This document shows positions 35,745 through 44,675 of a stretch of 64,000 nt of DNA, piece by piece. The position numbers and the translations under genes were made by a program. Position 1 is the stretch's first letter. Each line of letters begins with the position of its first letter. This DNA is from a bacterium (GTDB lineage Bacteria > Bacteroidota > Bacteroidia > Bacteroidales > Muribaculaceae), in the NCBI GenBank assembly GCA_004563195.1, contig SFTJ01000021.1, forward strand, positions 8,663-72,662. The letters run 5' to 3'. The notes under the pieces were generated by a model. It did no database searches. It had not been told where the DNA came from and saw only the letters and a program-made list of their open reading frames with translations.

Positions 35745-36386
35745 ATGAAATCGAATAATATAGGTGTTCTATTCGACCTCGATGGCGTGCTTATCGATAC
35801 CGAAACTCAATATTCGGTCTTCTGGGGCGAAATAGGCGAAAAATACCTTGGCAATCGCGAAGAATTCGCAGCAAGAATTAAGGGTAGCAATCTGTCAACA
35901 ATTCTGAATAACAATTTTCCCGACCCGGATTTGCAGAAAGAGATAGTGGCTCAGCTTGATGACTTTCAAGCTAATATGAGTTACTCTATTTATCCCGGTG
36001 TTAAGGAGTTTATACAGCAACTCGAGGAGAACGACATACCCATGTGCATAGTTACAAGTAGCGACGACCGCAAGATGGAGTCTCTTTTCGAGCAACAGCC
36101 ATATTTTAAAGATGTGTTTCGCAACATAATCACCGGCGACATGGTCAACAAGTCGAAGCCCGACCCGGAATGTTTTCTAAAAGGAGCCGAACTCATAGGT
36201 GTAGATATCAGCAACTGCTTCGTATTCGAAGATTCGATGCAAGGCATAGCAGCCGGCATAGCTTCGGGTGCTACGGTGATAGCTCTCGATACTACAAACT
36301 CCCGCGAAGCCATTTCTGCGCTCACTGATAACATTATCAGTTCGTTCGAAAATTTTGGCGTCGAGAATATGACACAATACAAGTAA
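35745..36386 (+). CDS. HAD family hydrolase, beta-phosphoglucomutase-like
   Basis: Cytoplasmic phosphatase or phosphomutase of the haloacid dehalogenase superfamily, 213 residues. Motif I is FDLDGVLIDTE (nucleophile and acid/base Asp), motif II IVTSSDD, motif III the Lys in KSKPDPECF, motif IV VFEDSMQG. A helical cap lies between residues ~18 and 85. I use ATG 35745, not 35700, because the promoter -7 element lies between them and the shorter form begins just before the first beta strand. The substrate is likely a sugar phosphate; it cannot be named. Confidence 0.9.
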   Translation: MKSNNIGVLFDLDGVLIDTETQYSVFWGEIGEKYLGNREEFAARIKGSNLSTILNNNFPDPDLQKEIVAQLDDFQANMSYSIYPGVKEFIQQLEENDIPMCIVTSSDDRKMESLFEQQPYFKDVFRNIITGDMVNKSKPDPECFLKGAELIGVDISNCFVFEDSMQGIAAGIASGATVIALDTTNSREAISALTDNIISSFENFGVENMTQYK

Positions 36387-36411
36387 CACCCTATCGGAAC
36401 TAATAACACAA

Positions 36412-36448
36412 AAGCTGCCTGAATAAAACTGAGGCAGCTTATTTTTTT
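36412..36448 (+). terminator. terminator of the HAD gene
   Basis: AAGCTGCCT (36412-36420) and AGGCAGCTT (36432-36440) make a perfect 9-bp stem with an 11-base loop, followed by ATTTTTTT. Confidence 0.88.
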
Positions 36449-36764
36449 GCACAGAATTATAAAGAGCGGTTTATAAGCAGTTTATGCTCCCAAAAGTGTG
36501 ATATATACAATTTAATTACCGGCCCAAAAGAGCGCTCAACATTGTGTAACACACTAATAATCGCAAGGTTATATTTTTCCCTTAATTGATGCGATGTTGT
36601 CATGGACTTATCGCAACTTCTACAATAAGCAGGATATTGTTTTAGGCACAATATCACATATAGCTGTCTGTTAACCACTTAGGACAAAAAATTTTTACAA
36701 TATTTTTTTGATTAAACTACAATAATCATTATATTTGCATTGCATAAACCAAAACAAAATTCAA
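36449..36764. other. 316-base region upstream of the xylose operon
   Basis: AT-rich. Holds the xylR promoter (36707-36737). A TGTC-T-AA half-site pair (TGTCTGTTAA...TTAGGACA, about 36664-36685) is an imperfect inverted repeat just upstream of the -33 element and could be an operator; the match is weak. A minus-strand open frame at 36457-36678 has no family features. Confidence 0.45.
36707..36737 (+). promoter_or_regulatory. promoter of the xyl operon
   Basis: TTTG (36707-36710), 19 bases, TATATTTG (36730-36737): a full match to the Bacteroidetes consensus, 27 bases before the xylR ATG. Confidence 0.7.
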
Positions 36765-37493
36765 ATGACAGATCATAATACTCCATTGGCTCATCATCAT
36801 ATTTCGGTTGATTGTGTTGTAGTAGGATTCGACGGCGAACAGTTGAAGGTGTTACTGTTGAAACGAATCATCAAAGAAGATGGAAATGAGTACCACGACA
36901 TGAAGCTCCCGGGCAGCCTAATCTATCAAGACGAAGATCCCGACTCGGCTGCACAACGAGTGCTTGAAGAACAAGCCGGACTGAAGCGTATGACCTTGGA
37001 ACAATTCAAGGCATTTGGCTCACGCGACCGCACAAAAAACATTAAAGATGTGCAGTGGCTCGAACGAGCAATAAAGATGAAAGTAGACCGAATAGTGACT
37101 ATCGCCTACCTCTCGCTTGTAAAAATCTCCTCGAGCAATACCGCTTTCACTGCCGGTGGTAACGAATTGCGTTGGATTCCAATCGACAACCCCGGCGAAT
37201 TGGCTTTCGACCACAATATTATTATCAATGAGGCCCTGAAGCGTATTCGCCAATCCGTTTCTACCGACCCCATATATCTTTTCCAACTTCTCCCACACAA
37301 ATTTACCGCTTTGCAATTGCGAACTCTCTTCGAACGCATCTACGGCAAAGCTCTTGACGTGCGTAACTTCCAAAAGAAATTGAAACAAATGACTTATGTA
37401 GTGCCCCTCGATGAATATGAGAAGAATGTGGCTCACCGCGCTGCACGCTACTATCGTTTCGACAAGGTGGAATACAATAAAACTCGCAGATAA
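36765..37493 (+). CDS. xylR: NUDIX-type (NrtR family) transcriptional regulator of xylose use
   Basis: 242-residue regulator: a NUDIX-like sensor domain (about 10-150) followed by a winged helix (about 160-235, including FQLLPHKFTALQLRTLFERIYGKALDVRNFQKKL). The NUDIX box is degenerate: GSLIYQDEDPDSAAQRVLEE lacks the REUXEE pattern needed for hydrolysis, so it should bind a ligand without cleaving it. In Bacteroides, proteins of this type (AraR, XylR) control pentose genes; the context here, xylB-xylA-xylE directly downstream, supports xylose. Start ATG 36765 follows the promoter; the ATG at 36735 overlaps the -7 element. Confidence 0.85.
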   Translation: MTDHNTPLAHHHISVDCVVVGFDGEQLKVLLLKRIIKEDGNEYHDMKLPGSLIYQDEDPDSAAQRVLEEQAGLKRMTLEQFKAFGSRDRTKNIKDVQWLERAIKMKVDRIVTIAYLSLVKISSSNTAFTAGGNELRWIPIDNPGELAFDHNIIINEALKRIRQSVSTDPIYLFQLLPHKFTALQLRTLFERIYGKALDVRNFQKKLKQMTYVVPLDEYEKNVAHRAARYYRFDKVEYNKTRR

Positions 37494-37497
37494 CTCT

Positions 37498-37522
37498 GAT
37501 AGAATACCCAGTGTATTCTATC
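37498..37522 (+). promoter_or_regulatory. perfect 10-bp inverted repeat between xylR and xylB
   Basis: GATAGAATAC (37498-37507) and GTATTCTATC (37513-37522) around CCAGT, 4 bases past the xylR stop and 43 bases ahead of xylB. TTTATTTA follows, so it may be an operator, an attenuator or an mRNA stability hairpin. Confidence 0.55.
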
Positions 37523-37565
37523 TTTATTTATAACTTAACACTAAACAATTAATAATAACGAAATT

Positions 37566-39053
37566 ATGTATCTTTTAGGTTATGATATAGGCAGCTCATC
37601 GGTAAAAGCTTGCATAGTGGAAGCCGAAACAGGCAAATGCGTGGCAAGCACTTTCTTCCCCAAGAGCGAAGCCCCTATTATATCGAAACAAAGCGGCTGG
37701 GCTGAACAAAACCCTGAGGACTGGTGGCAATATCTGAAGTCGGCTACAGCCGAAGTGCTTGCCACTTCGCACATCGATTCGACCGATATACGCGCCATCG
37801 GTATCTCTTATCAGATGCACGGACTAGTGTGCGTCGACAGTGACCAACAAGTGGTGCGCCCGGCTATCATCTGGTGCGATTCGAGAGCTGTGCCCTACGG
37901 CGAAAAGGCTTTCCGCGAACTCGGCGAAGAATTTTGCCTTGAGCATATGCTCAACTCTCCCGGCAATTTCACCGCCATGAAGCTTGCATGGGTAAAAGAG
38001 CACGAACCCGAAAATTATGCCCGTATCCACAAATTTATGCTCCCCGGCGACTATATCGCCATGCGCCTAAGTGGAAATATCTGCACCACAGCATCGGGAT
38101 TGTCGGAAGGCATACTTTGGGATTTCAAGAACGACGGCATCTCCACCAACCTTCTCAACCATTTCGGCATCGACAGCAGTCTTGTAGCCGACATAATGCC
38201 AACTTTTGCCGAGCAAGGCCGAGTATCGGCTTCTGCAGCCCGCGAATTAGGACTTCACGAAGGAACACCTATCACCTATCGTGCCGGCGACCAACCCAAC
38301 AATGCCCTATCGCTCAATGTGTTTGAACCCGGAGAAATAGCTTCAACGGCAGGCACATCGGGTGTAGTGTACGGAGTGAACGGCAATGTGGACTACGACA
38401 AAAAATCGCGCGTCAACACATTTGCACACGTCAATCACACTGCACGCAATCCTCGCACCGGGGTTTTGCTGTGCATCAACGGTACCGGCATATTAAACTC
38501 ATGGACCAAACGCAACTTTATGGCTAACGGCATATCTTATGCCCAAATGAACGACCTTGCTGCACAATCGCCTATCGGCAGCTGCGGCATAAGCATTCTT
38601 CCTTTCGGCAACGGCGCCGAGCGTGTGCTCGAAAACCGCGAAACAGGATGCTCTATTCATGGCATCAACTTCAACAACCACTCTATAGCCAATGTGACTC
38701 GTGCAGTGCAGGAAGGAATAGTGTTCTCCTTCAAATATGGCATCGAGATTATGGAGCAAATGGGCATGGATGTAAAGAAGATTCACGCTGGCAATGCCAA
38801 TATGTTCCTTAGTCCTATATTCCGCAACACTCTCGCCGGTGTAACCGGAGCCACCATCGAACTCTTCGACACCGACGGCTCGGTGGGTGCTGCCAAGGGC
38901 GCAGGTATAGGTGCCGGCATCTACCGCGACAACAAAGAAGCATTTGCTTCGCTCGAACGACTTGAAATTATTGAACCCGATGCTGACAATGCTTCGAAAT
39001 ATGCTGAAGCTTATTCGCTCTGGAAAAATCGTCTCGAAAAAGAAATTCAATAA
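37566..39053 (+). CDS. xylB: xylulokinase
   Basis: Phosphorylates D-xylulose to xylulose-5-phosphate for the pentose phosphate pathway. FGGY-family kinase of 495 residues: LGYDIGSSSVKACI (phosphate loop, 4-17), SYQMHGLVCVD (substrate loop), WCDSRA, and in the C-terminal domain AGTSGVVYGV and GNANMFLSPIFRNTLAG. It follows xylR by 72 bases with the palindrome between them and is followed by xylA 62 bases on. Confidence 0.96.
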   Translation: MYLLGYDIGSSSVKACIVEAETGKCVASTFFPKSEAPIISKQSGWAEQNPEDWWQYLKSATAEVLATSHIDSTDIRAIGISYQMHGLVCVDSDQQVVRPAIIWCDSRAVPYGEKAFRELGEEFCLEHMLNSPGNFTAMKLAWVKEHEPENYARIHKFMLPGDYIAMRLSGNICTTASGLSEGILWDFKNDGISTNLLNHFGIDSSLVADIMPTFAEQGRVSASAARELGLHEGTPITYRAGDQPNNALSLNVFEPGEIASTAGTSGVVYGVNGNVDYDKKSRVNTFAHVNHTARNPRTGVLLCINGTGILNSWTKRNFMANGISYAQMNDLAAQSPIGSCGISILPFGNGAERVLENRETGCSIHGINFNNHSIANVTRAVQEGIVFSFKYGIEIMEQMGMDVKKIHAGNANMFLSPIFRNTLAGVTGATIELFDTDGSVGAAKGAGIGAGIYRDNKEAFASLERLEIIEPDADNASKYAEAYSLWKNRLEKEIQ

Positions 39054-39115
39054 ACAAAATTATTAATATTAGATTCTGACTCTGTTTAGAAAATTAATCT
39101 TACAAACAAATTATT

Positions 39116-40432
39116 ATGAGTACAAAAGAATTCTTTCCTGAAATAGGAAAAATCAAATTCGAAGGCAAAGATTCGAAGAACCCGATGGCATTTCATTATT
39201 ATGATGCCGAAAAAGTGATTATGGGCAAACCTATGAAGGACTGGTTGCGTTTTGCAATGGCATGGTGGCACACTCTATGCGCCGATGGTGGCGACCAATT
39301 TGGTGGCGGCACCAAGTCATTCCCTTGGAACGAAGAAACCGACGCACTTGCTCGCGCCAAGGCTAAAGCCGACGCCGGCTTCGAAATTATGTCGAAATTA
39401 GGTATCAACTACTATTGCTTCCACGATGTTGACCTTATCTCTGAAGGCAATTCGGTAGAAGAATATGAGGCTAATATGAAGGCTATCGTGGCTTACCTCA
39501 AGGAAAAGATGGAGCAAACCGGCATAAAGCTACTTTGGTCGACTGCCAACGTTTTTGGCAACAAGCGATATATGAACGGTGCTTCTACCAACCCCGATTT
39601 CGATGTAGTGGCTCGTGCAATAGTTCAGATTAAGAACGCTATCGACGCAGGTATAGCTCTCGGCGCAGAAAACTACGTATTCTGGGGTGGTCGCGAAGGT
39701 TACATGAGCCTTCTTAACACCGACCAAAAGCGCGAAAAAGACCACATGGCAACTATGCTACGCATGGCTCGCGACTACGCACGCGCCAAGGGTTTCACCG
39801 GCACATTCCTTATCGAACCCAAGCCTATGGAACCAACCAAGCACCAATATGATGTGGATACAGAAACCGTTATCGGCTTCCTTCGTGCTCACGGCCTTGA
39901 CAAGGACTTCAAGGTGAATATAGAAGTTAACCATGCCACTCTTGCCGGTCATACCTTCGAGCACGAACTTGCTGTGGCTGTCGACAATGGCATGCTCGGC
40001 TCTATCGATGCAAACCGTGGCGATATGCAGAACGGATGGGATACCGACCAATTCCCTATCGACCAATTCGAACTCGTACAAGCATGGATGCAAATCATTC
40101 GCAACGGAGGCCTCGGCACAGGTGGCACCAATTTCGACGCCAAGACACGCCGCAACTCTACCGACCTCGATGACATTTTCCTCGCTCACATCAGCGGTAT
40201 GGATGCTATGGCCCGTGCACTCGAAAATGCAGCTCGCCTTCTCGAAGAATCGCCATATAAGAAGATGCTTGCCGAACGCTATGCTTCGTTCGACTCGGGC
40301 TTAGGCAAAAAGTTCGAAAACGGCGAAATGACCCTCGAAGAGGCTTATGAATACGGCAAGAAGGTGGGCGAACCAAAACAAACAAGCGGTAAGCAAGAAT
40401 TGTACGAAGCTATCGTGGCTATGTACTGCTAA
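39116..40432 (+). CDS. xylA: xylose isomerase
   Basis: Interconverts D-xylose and D-xylulose with two divalent metals. TIM-barrel enzyme of 438 residues, class II length. Active-site segments: CFHDVDLI (catalytic His and Asp), NVFGNKRYMNGA, WGGREGY, EPKPMEPTKHQYD (metal Glu), NIEVNHATLAGHTFEHE and SIDANRGD. The middle gene of the catabolic set. Confidence 0.97.
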   Translation: MSTKEFFPEIGKIKFEGKDSKNPMAFHYYDAEKVIMGKPMKDWLRFAMAWWHTLCADGGDQFGGGTKSFPWNEETDALARAKAKADAGFEIMSKLGINYYCFHDVDLISEGNSVEEYEANMKAIVAYLKEKMEQTGIKLLWSTANVFGNKRYMNGASTNPDFDVVARAIVQIKNAIDAGIALGAENYVFWGGREGYMSLLNTDQKREKDHMATMLRMARDYARAKGFTGTFLIEPKPMEPTKHQYDVDTETVIGFLRAHGLDKDFKVNIEVNHATLAGHTFEHELAVAVDNGMLGSIDANRGDMQNGWDTDQFPIDQFELVQAWMQIIRNGGLGTGGTNFDAKTRRNSTDLDDIFLAHISGMDAMARALENAARLLEESPYKKMLAERYASFDSGLGKKFENGEMTLEEAYEYGKKVGEPKQTSGKQELYEAIVAMYC

Positions 40433-40469
40433 CACCTCTCACACCTTATTATAACATAAACCCTAAAAA

Positions 40470-41903
40470 ATGAATAACTACTCAGAAAAGGGAAGTAAAC
40501 TCTATCTGTTCTCGATAGTGCTGGTGGCAGTAATCGGTGGCTTGCTCTTTGGTTACGACACAGCAGTAATATCGGGAGCAGAGGGAGGTTTACAAGATTT
40601 CTTCCGACATGCTACCGACTTCGAATATACCGATGCCTTGCATGGCTTTACCTCGGCAAGTGCCCTCTTGGGGTGCATCATAGGTAGTGCTATATCGGGA
40701 TTGTTGTCAAATCGATTAGGTCGCAAGCGAGCCTTGGCTACAGCCGGCATTCTTTTCCTCCTTTCGGCTTTTGGTTCTTATAATCCCGAATTTCTCTTCT
40801 TCGAATATGGCAAGCCCAACTTTTCACTCTTGGTAGCATTTAATATCTATCGCGTGATTGGTGGTATAGGCGTAGGTGTGGCTTCAGCCATCTGCCCTAT
40901 GTATATTGCCGAAGTGGCTCCCTCTAATCTGCGAGGCACTTTAGTGTCGTGGAACCAATTTGCCATAATCTTCGGTCAATTACTCGTATACTTCGTAAGT
41001 TTCCTTATTGTGAACTGGGCAAAGGCTACAAGCCCCGATTTTGCTCAATGGATAGTAGAAACAGGTTGGCGCATGATGTTTGTGAGCGAAGCTGTTCCGG
41101 CAGGTGTGTTTACTCTGTTCATCTTAATGGTGCCCGAAACTCCTCGTTATCTCGCCATAACAGGCAACGACGACAAGGCTCTATATGTGCTTAGCAAAAT
41201 TAACGGATATGAGAAGGCTAAAGAAATTTTGGCCGACATCAAAAACACTGTAGAAGAAAAGACCGAGCATATCCTCACCTATGGATGGATGGTGATATTC
41301 ATAGGCATTATGCTATCGGTGTTCCAGCAAATAGTGGGCATAAACGCTGTGCTGTATTATGCACCACGCATCTTTGCCTCGGTAGGCGCCGGCGACTCGA
41401 TGCAGCAAACCGTGATAATGGGTGTGGTGAACATATCATTCACTCTTGTGGCTATTTTCACCGTAGAACGCTGGGGACGAAAGATTTTGCTTATTTCGGG
41501 CTCTTTAGGTATGGCAATTGGTGCACTTAGTTTTGCCCTTTGCAATGCCATCGACTTGCCTCCCGTGCTTCAGGTGCTTAGCATTATGATCTACTCGGCA
41601 TCATTTATGTTCTCATGGGGACCTATTTGCTGGGTGCTTATCTCCGAAATCTTCCCCAACACTATTCGCGGAGCGGCAGTAGCCATAGCAGTGGCATTCC
41701 AATGGATATTCAACTTCCTTGTTAGTTCTACATTCGTGCCTATGTACAACATGGAGCTAACTCCCGGCGATGGATTCGGACACATATTTGCTTATGCCCT
41801 ATATGGCGTAATCTGCGTAGTGGCTGCAATCTTTGTGTGGCGCCTTGTTCCGGAAACCAAGGGCAAGACTCTCGAAGATATGTCGAAACTCTGGAAGAAA
41901 TAA
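40470..41903 (+). CDS. xylE: D-xylose:H+ symporter (MFS sugar porter)
   Basis: Twelve-segment major facilitator of 477 residues in the inner membrane. Sugar-porter motifs are in place: GYDTAVISGAEG in segment 1, NRLGRKRA between segments 2 and 3, PETPRYL after segment 6, QQIVGINAVLYYAPRIF in segment 7, ERWGRKILL, and PETKGKTLEDM at the end. The context, directly after xylA, supports xylose as substrate. Last gene of the operon, followed by a hairpin. Confidence 0.93.
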   Translation: MNNYSEKGSKLYLFSIVLVAVIGGLLFGYDTAVISGAEGGLQDFFRHATDFEYTDALHGFTSASALLGCIIGSAISGLLSNRLGRKRALATAGILFLLSAFGSYNPEFLFFEYGKPNFSLLVAFNIYRVIGGIGVGVASAICPMYIAEVAPSNLRGTLVSWNQFAIIFGQLLVYFVSFLIVNWAKATSPDFAQWIVETGWRMMFVSEAVPAGVFTLFILMVPETPRYLAITGNDDKALYVLSKINGYEKAKEILADIKNTVEEKTEHILTYGWMVIFIGIMLSVFQQIVGINAVLYYAPRIFASVGAGDSMQQTVIMGVVNISFTLVAIFTVERWGRKILLISGSLGMAIGALSFALCNAIDLPPVLQVLSIMIYSASFMFSWGPICWVLISEIFPNTIRGAAVAIAVAFQWIFNFLVSSTFVPMYNMELTPGDGFGHIFAYALYGVICVVAAIFVWRLVPETKGKTLEDMSKLWKK

Positions 41904-41933
41904 TCTCACCGTAAAAAAACTAACATCAACAAC

Positions 41934-41969
41934 AAGGGTTCGTAACTCACAATCGAGTTTCGAACCCTT
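41934..41969. terminator. hairpin between xylE and dnaA
   Basis: AAGGGTTCG (41934-41942) and CGAACCCTT (41961-41969), perfect 9-bp stem, followed by ATCTTTATA on the plus strand. Between convergent genes, probably serving both. Confidence 0.75.
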
Positions 41970-41994
41970 ATCTTTATATATACTGTCAAACAAG

Positions 41995-43374
41995 TTATTT
42001 CTTCAATGCGTTGGTAAGGTTTTCTATATCCTCCTGCAATTTCTTTTCGATAGAAACTCTCTCTTTCACCATACGGCACGAGTGAAGCACCGTAGCATGG
42101 TCGCGCGACAATCGCATACCTATATTGGTCGACGACAATTGTGTCATCTCTTTTGCCAAATACATCACCACCTGGCGAGCATCTGAAATTTCGCGCTTTC
42201 TCGACTTGCCATAGATGCTATCCGAGTTGATATTGTAATAATCGCTCACCGTTTCTACTATCAATTCAAATGTAATCTGCTTCTTGCTTGTCTTTACAGC
42301 ATTCGAAATCACCACATTTGCCAAGTCGATAGAGATGTCCTGGTTAAGAACAGTGGAATAAGCCAAGAGCGATGTTACAATGCCTTCAAGTTCGCGCACA
42401 CTATCGGTAACGTTAGTGGCAATGTAGTCGAGCACATCGTCGGCAATAGTCAAACCATCTTGCAATGCCTTCATGTTAAGCACATCTCTGCGCAGAGCAT
42501 AGTCGGGCTTTGAAATCTCCACGGTCACACCCCACTTGAAGCGAGACGAAAGGCGTGGCACAAACCCATCCATATCGGCAGGACGAGTGTCGCTCGACAT
42601 GATAATCTGTTTTTTCGACTGATGCAGATGATTGAATATATAATAGAATGTGTTTTGCGTTCCTTGCTTCCCGGCAAATTCGTGAATATCATCAAGAATT
42701 AACACATCGATACTCTGGTAGAAATTGATAAAATCATTTATCTTCTTCTCCACAACAGCTGTGGTGTACTGACTCTCGAATTCTCTTGCCGTAACATACA
42801 AAACTCGCTTCTCTGGAGTCAACTCCTTCACCTTGTTGCCTATGGCTTGCACCAAGTGGGTCTTACCCACACCGGTAGCACCAAAGAGGAACATGGGGTT
42901 AAAAGTCTTACACTCGGGCTTGGTAGCAATAGCCATACCGATACTCACCGCAAGCTTATTGCTCATGCTACCGCAATAATTCTCAAATGTATTGTAGATA
43001 TTGAGGCGAGAGTCGATCTCCGGCATTGTTCGGCGAGCGAATGGACTGATAAGCGCGTTCTTGGGTTGCTTGATTGTGACTGAAGAATTGTCGCTGTTGT
43101 TGTTCACATCGTTCTTCTTCACCACATCATATTTATAGAACAGGTTTATCTCCTGTTGATATACACGGCGTATAGTCTTGCTGATTAAATCGAGATACTT
43201 GCTCTCTATCTGCTCAACAAAGAAATATGAGGGAGCATGAAGATACAAGTCGTTGCCCTTATAATCATACGCAACCAATGGGGCGAAGCACGCTTCATAT
43301 TGCGCTTCGTCGATATTGTCTCTGATTATATCAAGACATTTATTCCACAATAATATTCCCTCTTGTTTGGTCAT
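41995..43374 (-). CDS. dnaA: chromosomal replication initiator DnaA
   Basis: Binds oriC and opens the duplex to start replication. 459 residues in the usual four domains: N-terminal protein-interaction domain (WNKCLDIIRDNIDEAQYEACF), a short linker, the AAA+ domain with GATGVGKTHLVQAIG (~166-180) and LILDDIHEFAGK, and the C-terminal DNA-binding domain with SRDHATVLHSCRMV. It is alone on its strand. dnaN lies 15 kb away at 58462, so the dnaA-dnaN pair of many bacteria is split here. Confidence 0.97.
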   Translation of the reverse strand: MTKQEGILLWNKCLDIIRDNIDEAQYEACFAPLVAYDYKGNDLYLHAPSYFFVEQIESKYLDLISKTIRRVYQQEINLFYKYDVVKKNDVNNNSDNSSVTIKQPKNALISPFARRTMPEIDSRLNIYNTFENYCGSMSNKLAVSIGMAIATKPECKTFNPMFLFGATGVGKTHLVQAIGNKVKELTPEKRVLYVTAREFESQYTTAVVEKKINDFINFYQSIDVLILDDIHEFAGKQGTQNTFYYIFNHLHQSKKQIIMSSDTRPADMDGFVPRLSSRFKWGVTVEISKPDYALRRDVLNMKALQDGLTIADDVLDYIATNVTDSVRELEGIVTSLLAYSTVLNQDISIDLANVVISNAVKTSKKQITFELIVETVSDYYNINSDSIYGKSRKREISDARQVVMYLAKEMTQLSSTNIGMRLSRDHATVLHSCRMVKERVSIEKKLQEDIENLTNALKK

Positions 43375-43694
43375 TCTAATGGTATGATTGTATCTCTAAT
43401 TATAGCGTTTAAAACCTATTTTCGCGAGTTTTCGCAGTACAAAATTTGCCAAAATATTTCATATAAAAAAGTCCAAAATTTATTTGCTTTTTAAATTTTA
43501 ATTATAAGTCTACTGAAAATCAGCTATTTATAAATAAGGACTTAAAGTAAAGAATTATATATAAATTTGTAGTAACGCAAACTTCTAAAATTCAATGCTT
43601 TAACTATTACACATTAAAGAATAGATATAAGTTCGGACTTCATTTTGCAGGCTACTTATGTGCAGATTATAGGCATTTTAAGAAAATAAAAAAT
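43375..43694. other. 320-base AT-rich region upstream of dnaA
   Basis: Very AT-rich. I looked for DnaA boxes (TTATNCACA on either strand) and found no good match, so it is not clearly an origin. Presumably holds the dnaA promoter, which I cannot place with confidence. Confidence 0.4.
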
Positions 43695-43727
43695 ATGCCT
43701 TATTTAGAACAAGTCAAAATAAGGCAT
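43695..43727 (-). terminator. terminator of the amidase-MCE operon
   Basis: ATGCCTTATTT (43695-43705) and AAATAAGGCAT (43717-43727), perfect 11-bp stem; ATTTTTTATTTTC follows on the minus strand. Confidence 0.85.
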
Positions 43728-43753
43728 TTTCGCAATTATTACACTGAATTGTA

Positions 43754-44653
43754 TCAGAAAACCTTTATTGTGACATATCGTTTCGGGTTTCGTTGGATAT
43801 CGGTAAGCAGTGTGTCGAGACTCGCCACTGCATCATCGAGATGCTTATATAGGGCTTTGTCGTTCATCAGCATGCCGAGCGTAGAATTTTTGTTATTCAG
43901 ATTTTCACTGAGCGCTTTCAGATTTTCCATTGTAGCATTGGCATTAGCCACGGTTTGCTGTAATGGCATATCTTTCAACTCTTCCGACACGAGTTTGATA
44001 TTAGCCGATGTGGTGTTGAGATTCGATGTTATGCCGTCAACATTGGTCATTATGCTTGGCACCTGACGATTCATCAATTGGCTCAGCTGCAAACTGCTTG
44101 CCTTGAGGTCGGCTGTGATGCCATCGAGGCGTTCCACTGAGTTATTAAGCGCCGGATTGGCAAGAATATTGTTGATGTTTGTCAAAATCGAATCAATCTT
44201 CGGCAAGAGTTTGTTCACCGAGGGCATAAGGTTGTCGCCGAGGGCATCCATCAGTCCGGTCATTACGCCTGCCGGGATTTCATCTCCCACATTATAATAT
44301 TCGGTGTTGTCCGACAAGGTCATTACCAACTGGGCTGTGCCGAGCATGTCGACCGAGAGCTTTACATCCGATCCCTTAGGAATCTTCAAGTCCTTGTTCA
44401 GACTCAACAGCACTGATATCTGATTATCGTTGTAATCATAATTGATTTCGCGCACCTGTCCTACTTGGAAACCATTAATTGTTACCGGTGCGGCTACTGC
44501 CAAGCCGGTTACTCGCTCAAACTTTGCATAATAGAAGTTAGCGGGACGAAACAGATTTATCCCCTTCAAATACTCTATTCCAAAATACAATACGCAGAGG
44601 CTGATTATCACAGTCACGGCTATCATTACCTCTTTGGTGAAAAATTTCTTCAT
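43754..44653 (-). CDS. MlaD/MCE family protein
   Basis: Membrane-anchored periplasmic lipid-binding protein, 299 residues. One N-terminal membrane helix (VMIAVTVIISLCVLYFGIEYL), an MCE domain (~38-115: VTGLAVAAPVTINGFQVGQVREI ... GSDVKLSVDMLGTAQLVMTL), then a long helical tail rich in heptad-like SxLxxLM repeats that likely forms a tunnel or coiled coil. MCE proteins carry phospholipids between membranes with an ABC transporter (MlaE/MlaF); those partner genes are not in this window. It follows the amidase gene by 22 bases on the same strand. Confidence 0.92.
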   Translation of the reverse strand: MKKFFTKEVMIAVTVIISLCVLYFGIEYLKGINLFRPANFYYAKFERVTGLAVAAPVTINGFQVGQVREINYDYNDNQISVLLSLNKDLKIPKGSDVKLSVDMLGTAQLVMTLSDNTEYYNVGDEIPAGVMTGLMDALGDNLMPSVNKLLPKIDSILTNINNILANPALNNSVERLDGITADLKASSLQLSQLMNRQVPSIMTNVDGITSNLNTTSANIKLVSEELKDMPLQQTVANANATMENLKALSENLNNKNSTLGMLMNDKALYKHLDDAVASLDTLLTDIQRNPKRYVTIKVF

Positions 44654-44675
44654 ATCCTTTGTTTATTACTTTTTC

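Noticed and set aside
36457..36678. 73-codon minus-strand frame ahead of the xyl operon
   Set aside because: No family features and Cys/His-rich in an AT-rich promoter region; kept only as an intergenic note.
43375..43694. Chromosomal origin next to dnaA
   Set aside because: AT-rich, but I found no credible cluster of DnaA boxes.
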